Origin: Oscillospiraceae bacterium
GTDB taxonomy: Bacteria; Bacillota; Clostridia; Oscillospirales; Ruminococcaceae
NCBI GenBank assembly: GCA_031281115.1
Contig: JAITFV010000181.1
Coordinates: 1-7,622, forward strand
Direction of reading: 5' to 3'
DNA length: 7,622 nt
Both the position numbers and the translations under genes were made by a program. This document shows, piece after piece, positions 4,984 through 7,622 of the stretch (position 1 is its first letter; the number at the start of each line of letters is the position of its first letter). The notes under the pieces are model-generated. The model did not search any database. It worked only from the letters and a program-made list of their open reading frames with translations, and was not told the DNA's origin.

Positions 4984-5012
4984 ATTATAGCATAAAATTA
5001 TTTATATTTCAA
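4984..5012 (-). promoter_or_regulatory. Promoter of the BRO-type gene
   Basis: On the minus strand, TTGAAA (5007-5012), 17 bases, then TATAAT (4984-4989) with TTATGC in front. The start falls near 4977, leaving a normal leader of about 22 bases that carries purine-rich ribosome sites (AGAGGAAAG and GAGG). In contrast to the genes at 2583 and 2818, this one has a Shine-Dalgarno. Confidence 0.65.
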
Positions 5013-5019
5013 TAAAAAT

Positions 5020-5042
5020 TTTCTAACCGACCGGTTTTCCAT
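5020..5042. repeat. Direct repeat, right copy, flanking the BRO gene
   Basis: Partner of 4040-4062. In this copy the centre reads AACCGACCGGTT, itself a 5-bp inverted repeat with a 2-base centre. Confidence 0.7.
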
Positions 5043-5053
5043 ACGGTTAAAGC

Positions 5054-5079
5054 TAATATAACCGATTCCGGTTATATTA
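5054..5079. repeat. Perfect 11-bp inverted repeat with AACCG/CGGTT core
   Basis: TAATATAACCG (5054-5064), ATTC, CGGTTATATTA (5069-5079). It lies between the right direct repeat and the end of the broken gene at 5096. It could be a weak terminator, but the AACCG...CGGTT core is shared with 4046-4055 and 5026-5037, which suggests a binding-site family. Confidence 0.65.
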
Positions 5080-5095
5080 AAACCTCGGCGCGACT

Positions 5096-5538
5096 TCACG
5101 GGCATAAGTAAGTATCGCTTGTGGCATTCAATCTGCCAACGTTATTCAACACCACACTACACGCCCAAGGCGCGTTTGCCACGCTATCCGAAGTATAGAA
5201 GGTGCAAGGGTTTGCCGCCACACTGCCACTGACGTTCTTGAATTTATTATTAAAGCCGGTATTCGGGTTAGATGTGCGAGTCGGGCTAACGTAGAATTCC
5301 ACTACCGCCCAGCGAGTATCCGGACGTGTTGCTGTGGCATAAGTTTCTTTGCATTCCACTGCGGAGCCATTACATAGTTGCTGCTTTGCCGGCTCTGGAA
5401 AGCCGCTGTGCGCTGCAGATTATATCTGAAGAAAATAGTATCCTGCGGTTTGGCGTGATTAGCAGCCGCCGTTTGGGGCGTATTATTCGGCACAACCCAC
5501 GGGGTATGACCTTGCAGGGCTGTGAAGCATTGAAGAAG
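5096..5538 (-). pseudogene. Frameshifted C-terminal fragment of an exported-looking protein
   Basis: Two overlapping minus-strand frames seem to form one broken coding region. Frame one is open from 5538 to a stop at 5302 (…GHTPWVVPNNTPQTAAANHA…, …SNYVMAPQWNAKK). Frame two carries the sensible continuation to the TGA at 5096 (KETYATATRPDTRWAVVEFY, …TSNPNTGFNNKF, …NPCTFYTSDSV). The shift point is near 5350, where WNA in one frame meets KETY in the other. Richness in N, T, S and aromatic residues, with a few cysteines and little charge, resembles a secreted or surface protein. I do not recognise the family. No start is present: upstream the sequence joins the recombinase stub at about 5530. Alternatively these are chance frames, since both are short. 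Confidence 0.45.
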
Positions 5539-5678
5539 TCAGCGAAATACTTAAAATGCGTTTCGTAGTGCCTAATCGAATCGGGTGAAAGGTTTTTCGC
5601 TTTCTTCATGCGAATCAACTTATTAAATCCCTCTTGTACCGAAATATCGTCATTTCTTTGCATTTTGATTTTTTCCAT
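5370..5678 (-). pseudogene. Tyrosine recombinase (integrase), N-terminal stub
   Basis: The frame starts at ATG 5678 with a GGGGGA ribosome site upstream. Residues about 11-50 (ISVQEGFNKLIRMKKAKNLS, then PDSIRHYETHFKYFADFF) match the N-terminal SAM-like, core-binding domain of phage-type tyrosine recombinases. From about residue 55 the frame turns into arginine-rich residues with no catalytic-domain features, and it stops at 5370 after 102 residues. Full-length enzymes are about 300 residues with an R...HxxR...Y active site, all absent here. The stub is thus fused to unrelated DNA, probably by deletion. The gene lies about 230 bases from the 3' end of a tRNA gene, the usual place for an integrase of an element inserted at a tRNA. 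It marks 4030-5680 as likely remnants of an integrated element. Confidence 0.7.
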
Positions 5679-5837
5679 AACAAAATCCCCCTTGAAAAAT
5701 TTTATTCGGAAAGGTTAAAGAAAAGACCGAATTTCAACCGATTTCAGACTGGACGGTTACTCTTAACGGCTATATAAAACCATACAGTCTGTTTACAATG
5801 TCCGAGTTAGTTCGATTAGTTTCGGCACGAAACTATA

Positions 5838-5878
5838 AAAACGGACAAGCCCCGATAAATACAGGGCTTGTCCGTTTT
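5838..5878 (-). terminator. Intrinsic terminator after the tRNA gene
   Basis: A perfect 15-bp stem (AAAACGGACAAGCCC at 5838-5852 with its complement at 5864-5878) has an 11-base loop. On the minus strand it ends in five Ts. It lies about 26 bases past the tRNA 3' end. The flanking Ts on the plus strand may allow bidirectional use. A smaller 7-bp hairpin (5818-5834) follows. Confidence 0.85.
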
Positions 5879-5904
5879 GCTTCTTTAATTATCTGCTTTG
5901 TTTC

Positions 5905-5978
5905 TGCACCTTCAGGGACTCGAACCCCGGACCTACCGGTTATGAGCCGGGAGCTCTAACCAACTGAGCTAAAGGTGC
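5905..5978 (-). tRNA. tRNA with anticodon CAT (tRNA-Met, or tRNA-Ile2)
   Basis: The 74-base cloverleaf reads GCACCTT ... AAGGTGC for the acceptor stem, GCTC/GAGC for the D-stem, and a 7-base anticodon loop CTCATAA. The T-arm is CGGGG-TTCGAGT-CCCTG. The anticodon is CAT. The perfect first acceptor pair (G-C) excludes initiator tRNA, leaving elongator methionine or the lysidine-modified isoleucine tRNA, which cannot be separated safely by eye. The first anticodon-stem pair is a C-T mismatch, a mild oddity. CCA is not encoded (GAA follows the discriminator A), so it must be added by tRNA nucleotidyltransferase. A consensus promoter at 6184-6212 lies about 200 bases upstream, with a long imperfect palindrome in between, and a strong terminator follows. 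Confidence 0.95.
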
Positions 5979-5987
5979 CTGCGCAAC

Positions 5988-6159
5988 TTGCTTAGGGATT
6001 GCCAAGAAATAAAGTTGACAAATCTGACGCAGGGTTTTTGTTGTCAGACAAGGCAAAATTTTTCGTAATGCTTTATGCCTTGCGGAAAATTTTAACGCAG
6101 TATGGCAACAAAAATACAAGTTAGATGTCAAGTTTATTTTTTGGCAATTCCTTATGCAA
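5988..6159 (-). ncRNA. Candidate rod-like RNA or palindromic element in the pre-tRNA leader
   Basis: The region is one long imperfect palindrome centred near 6074. The outer arms (5988-6020 and 6126-6159) match at about 29 of 34 positions, sharing TTGCCAA, AAATAAA and TTGACA. The middle arms TTTTTGTTG (6035-6043) and CAACAAAAA (6106-6114) are perfect. The inner arms (6055-6065 and 6083-6093) match at 10 of 11. A minus-strand transcript from the promoter at 6184-6212 would cross it before the tRNA, and RNase P cutting at 5978 would release a rod of about 200 bases. A 6S-like geometry is one idea; a miniature inverted-repeat element (MITE) is the other. Confidence 0.45.
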
Positions 6160-6183
6160 TCTGCTGCATTATGAACAAACAAT

Positions 6184-6212
6184 ATTATAGCACAATAATA
6201 GTTGCTTGTCAA
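6184..6212 (-). promoter_or_regulatory. Consensus promoter of the tRNA unit
   Basis: On the minus strand, TTGACA (6207-6212) and TATAAT (6184-6189) are separated by exactly 17 bases, with TGC before the -10. Both hexamers are perfect. Transcription would start near 6176 and run through the palindrome into the tRNA. Its -35 overlaps the hairpin at 6194-6220. Confidence 0.8.
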
Positions 6213-6224
6213 CTATTATTTTTT
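6194..6224 (+). terminator. AT-rich hairpin with T-run, or operator, between divergent promoters
   Basis: A perfect 11-bp stem (AATAATAGTTG, loop CTTGT, CAACTATTATT) is followed by TTTT on the plus strand. It fits a weak intrinsic terminator, but no rightward gene precedes it. It overlaps the -35 and spacer of the leftward promoter and lies just before the rightward -35, so an operator role for both promoters is equally likely. Confidence 0.5.
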
Positions 6225-6230
6225 CCGCCA

Positions 6231-6259
6231 TTGACAAGTTACGATTCCGGTTGTATAAT
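6231..6259 (+). promoter_or_regulatory. Consensus promoter upstream of pncB
   Basis: TTGACA (6231-6236) and TATAAT (6254-6259) with a 17-base spacer match the sigma-70 consensus perfectly. The start near 6266 leaves an unusually long leader of about 277 bases before pncB. A second TATAAT (6514-6519) closer to pncB lacks a clear -35. Confidence 0.85.
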
Positions 6260-6411
6260 AGTAGGAAAGGCTGTGCTTGCTGCTTGCGTTCGGGCGCGAT
6301 AGTTTATATCAAAAGAGTTTAAAAGCGAAGTTTATTGAATTTGAACCATAACGGCTTATATATCGTAAATTTAGCGCAGATGATTTTCATGTAGTTTTTG
6401 AGGGTATAGGC

Positions 6412-6546
6412 GTGAAGCGCACTTTGCAAAAGAAAAATTATGTAACGATGAGTGGTGCAACAGATTTCAATATGCTGTTTTGCGCGAAGAACGGGAGAGC
6501 TTTTAACGCACGTTATAATCAAGTATATCACCGGAGTTCTATATGA
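6412..6546 (+). CDS. Candidate 44-residue leader ORF overlapping pncB by ATGA
   Basis: A GTG at 6412 has GAGGG (6400-6404) seven bases upstream and opens a 45-codon frame ending in TGA at 6544-6546, which overlaps the pncB ATG as ATGA. The product would begin MKRTLQKKNYVTMSGATDF and continue with NMLFCAKNGRAFNARYNQVY before HRSSI; it is basic, with one cysteine. The same frame is open for about 20 more codons upstream, back to a stop just before 6351, so it may be the tail of an older gene. The ATGA overlap is typical of translational coupling. No family is recognised, and a non-coding leader is a real alternative. Confidence 0.4.
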   Translation: MKRTLQKKNYVTMSGATDFNMLFCAKNGRAFNARYNQVYHRSSI

Positions 6547-7622
6547 AAAACATTAATTTATCCATGCTTTCAGATTTTTACGAATTTACAATGGCAGGTG
6601 GCTACCTGAAAAGCGGAATATATAAGAAAAAAGCGTACTTTGACGTGTTTTTCCGCGCTGTTCCCGATAACGGCGGTTTCGCAATCGCCGCAGGGCTTGA
6701 GCAGGTTGTGTGCTATATCGAACAGTTGAAATTCACCGATGAAAGCATTTCTTATCTACGCTCGAAAAGGCTTTTTGATGAGGATTTTTTAACGTACTTG
6801 AAGAATTTCCGCTTCACAGGCGATATTTACGCCGTTCCCGAAGGAACTCCGGTGTTCGCGAACACGCCGCTCATGACTGTTTGCGCACCTGCAATTGAAG
6901 CACAGTTAATCGAAACCTATGTGCTTTTGGTCTTAAACCATCAGTCGTTGATTGCAACTAAAGCCAATCGCATTGTCAGGGCGGCGGGGAACAGAACCGT
7001 ATTAGAATTCGGCTCGCGCAGAGCGCAGGGTGCGGATGGCGCGGTAATCGGCGCGCGCGCGGCATATATCGGAGGTTGCGCGGGCACAAGCTGTACGCTC
7101 ACCGATGAACTTTACGGTGTGCCTGTGAGCGGGACAATGGCGCACTCGTGGGTGCAGATGTTCGATACTGAATACGAGGCATTCAAAACTTTTTGCGAAC
7201 TGTACCCAAACAACGCAGTGCTTCTCGTTGATACTTATAATACTTTGAAAAATGGCGTACCGAACGCAATCCGTGCATTCAAAGAGGTTCTAATCCCGCG
7301 TGGAATCAGCGAATTCGCGATTCGGCTCGACTCCGGCGATATATCATACCTATCTAAAAAAGCGCGTAAAATGCTTGACGAAGCGGGCTTGCATAATTGT
7401 AAAATCGTTGCGTCAAACTCGCTTGATGAATATTTAATCCGCGATTTAATTATGCAGGGTGCGGCGGTTGATGTTTTCGGCGTGGGTGAGCGGTTAATCA
7501 CTGCGAAGAGCGACCCTGTTTTCGGCGGCGTTTATAAACTTGTCGCAGTCGAAAATGAAGCGGGTGAAATCATTCCTAAAATCAAGGTAAGCGAGAATGT
7601 CGCAAAAATTCCGGTGCCGCAT
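6543..7622 (+). CDS. pncB: Nicotinate phosphoribosyltransferase, partial at right edge
   Basis: The enzyme joins nicotinate and phosphoribosyl pyrophosphate, with ATP, to give nicotinate mononucleotide, the first step of the Preiss-Handler salvage route to NAD, in the cytoplasm. The frame is open for 360 codons to the window edge; family members of this type are roughly 480-490 residues, so about the last quarter is missing. Diagnostic stretches are DFYEFTMAGGY (11-21), EFGSRRAQG (155-163), GTMAHSWVQ (197-205), VDTYNTLKNG (229-238), RLDSGD (261-266) and DVFGVG (310-315). H201 in GTMAHS is the expected phosphorylated histidine. The ATG at 6543 has GGAG (6533-6536) six bases upstream. It is the only rightward annotated gene after the consensus promoter at 6231-6259, with a long leader and a possible coupled small ORF. 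Confidence 0.95.
   Translation, partial: MKNINLSMLSDFYEFTMAGGYLKSGIYKKKAYFDVFFRAVPDNGGFAIAAGLEQVVCYIEQLKFTDESISYLRSKRLFDEDFLTYLKNFRFTGDIYAVPEGTPVFANTPLMTVCAPAIEAQLIETYVLLVLNHQSLIATKANRIVRAAGNRTVLEFGSRRAQGADGAVIGARAAYIGGCAGTSCTLTDELYGVPVSGTMAHSWVQMFDTEYEAFKTFCELYPNNAVLLVDTYNTLKNGVPNAIRAFKEVLIPRGISEFAIRLDSGDISYLSKKARKMLDEAGLHNCKIVASNSLDEYLIRDLIMQGAAVDVFGVGERLITAKSDPVFGGVYKLVAVENEAGEIIPKIKVSENVAKIPVPH

Noticed and set aside
4797..5015. A 72-codon plus-strand frame opposite the BRO gene start
   Set aside because: It is antisense to well-conserved BRO-N codons and has no ribosome site.
5905..5978. Attachment-site duplication of the tRNA 3' end elsewhere in the window
   Set aside because: No second copy of the tRNA 3' segment was seen between 1 and 5900, so element boundaries cannot be drawn from it.
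5940..6212. A 90-codon minus-strand frame ending in APLAQLVRAPGS
   Set aside because: Its C-terminal part is a translation of the tRNA gene, a well-known artefact, and the rest lies in the palindrome.
6262..6300. AGGAAAGGCTGTGCT resembling the conserved RNase P RNA block
   Set aside because: The match breaks after AGGAAAG, and the other conserved RNase P elements are absent downstream.
7235..7501. An 88-codon minus-strand frame
   Set aside because: It lies wholly inside the strongly supported pncB coding region on the other strand.
1..7622. CRISPR array
   Set aside because: No regularly spaced direct repeats with unique spacers occur; the repeats found are inverted, or a single direct pair about 980 bases apart.

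Overview
The window looks like an accessory region of a bacterial chromosome with moderate GC content and many consensus sigma-70 promoters. My best guess for the host is a Patescibacteria/CPR lineage of the Candidatus Saccharibacteria kind. This rests mainly on the two-gene operon at 2818-3936, whose small VirB2/TrbC-like membrane proteins carry a 'GNP..(A)KNTI' loop motif, and on genes that appear to be transcribed without a leader. An anaerobic gut Bacillota is the alternative, because the nicotinate phosphoribosyltransferase and the BRO-type gene would fit there too. No 16S or other marker gene is present, so this is inference.

Layout. At 1-588 a minus-strand hypothetical gene runs off the left edge. 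Its upstream region (589-1230) has no convincing gene. It holds stacked minus-strand promoters, two copies of a hairpin repeat that occurs three times in the window, and three consecutive nested palindromes. At 1230-1908 lies a complete type II toxin-antitoxin module (Phd/YefM-type antitoxin, VapC-type PIN toxin) with a consensus promoter and a perfect 9-bp inverted-repeat operator. It converges on a minus-strand single-pass membrane protein with a TPR-like tail (1939-2583). That gene is divergent from the membrane-protein operon at 2818-3936; both start codons sit 6-8 bases after nearly identical extended -10 promoters. Between them lie a further promoter and the third hairpin copy.

From about 4030 to 5680 the DNA looks like mobile-element debris. 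A BRO-N/DinD-like gene is broken by a short hairpin-bearing insertion and bracketed by 23-bp direct repeats. A frameshifted secreted-protein fragment and the N-terminal stub of a tyrosine recombinase follow, the stub next to a tRNA gene. The tRNA (anticodon CAT, minus strand, 5905-5978) has a strong terminator on its 3' side. On its 5' side is a 170-bp imperfect palindrome that would form a rod-like RNA in the pre-tRNA leader. Divergent consensus promoters at 6184-6259 drive the tRNA unit leftward and a long leader, a possible 44-residue small ORF and pncB rightward. The pncB gene runs off the right edge.

The items most worth a second look are the covarying three-copy hairpin family, the rod-like palindrome upstream of the tRNA, the paired leaderless promoters, the copy of the toxin-antitoxin operator half-site at 4006-4016, and the 44-residue ORF overlapping pncB by ATGA.
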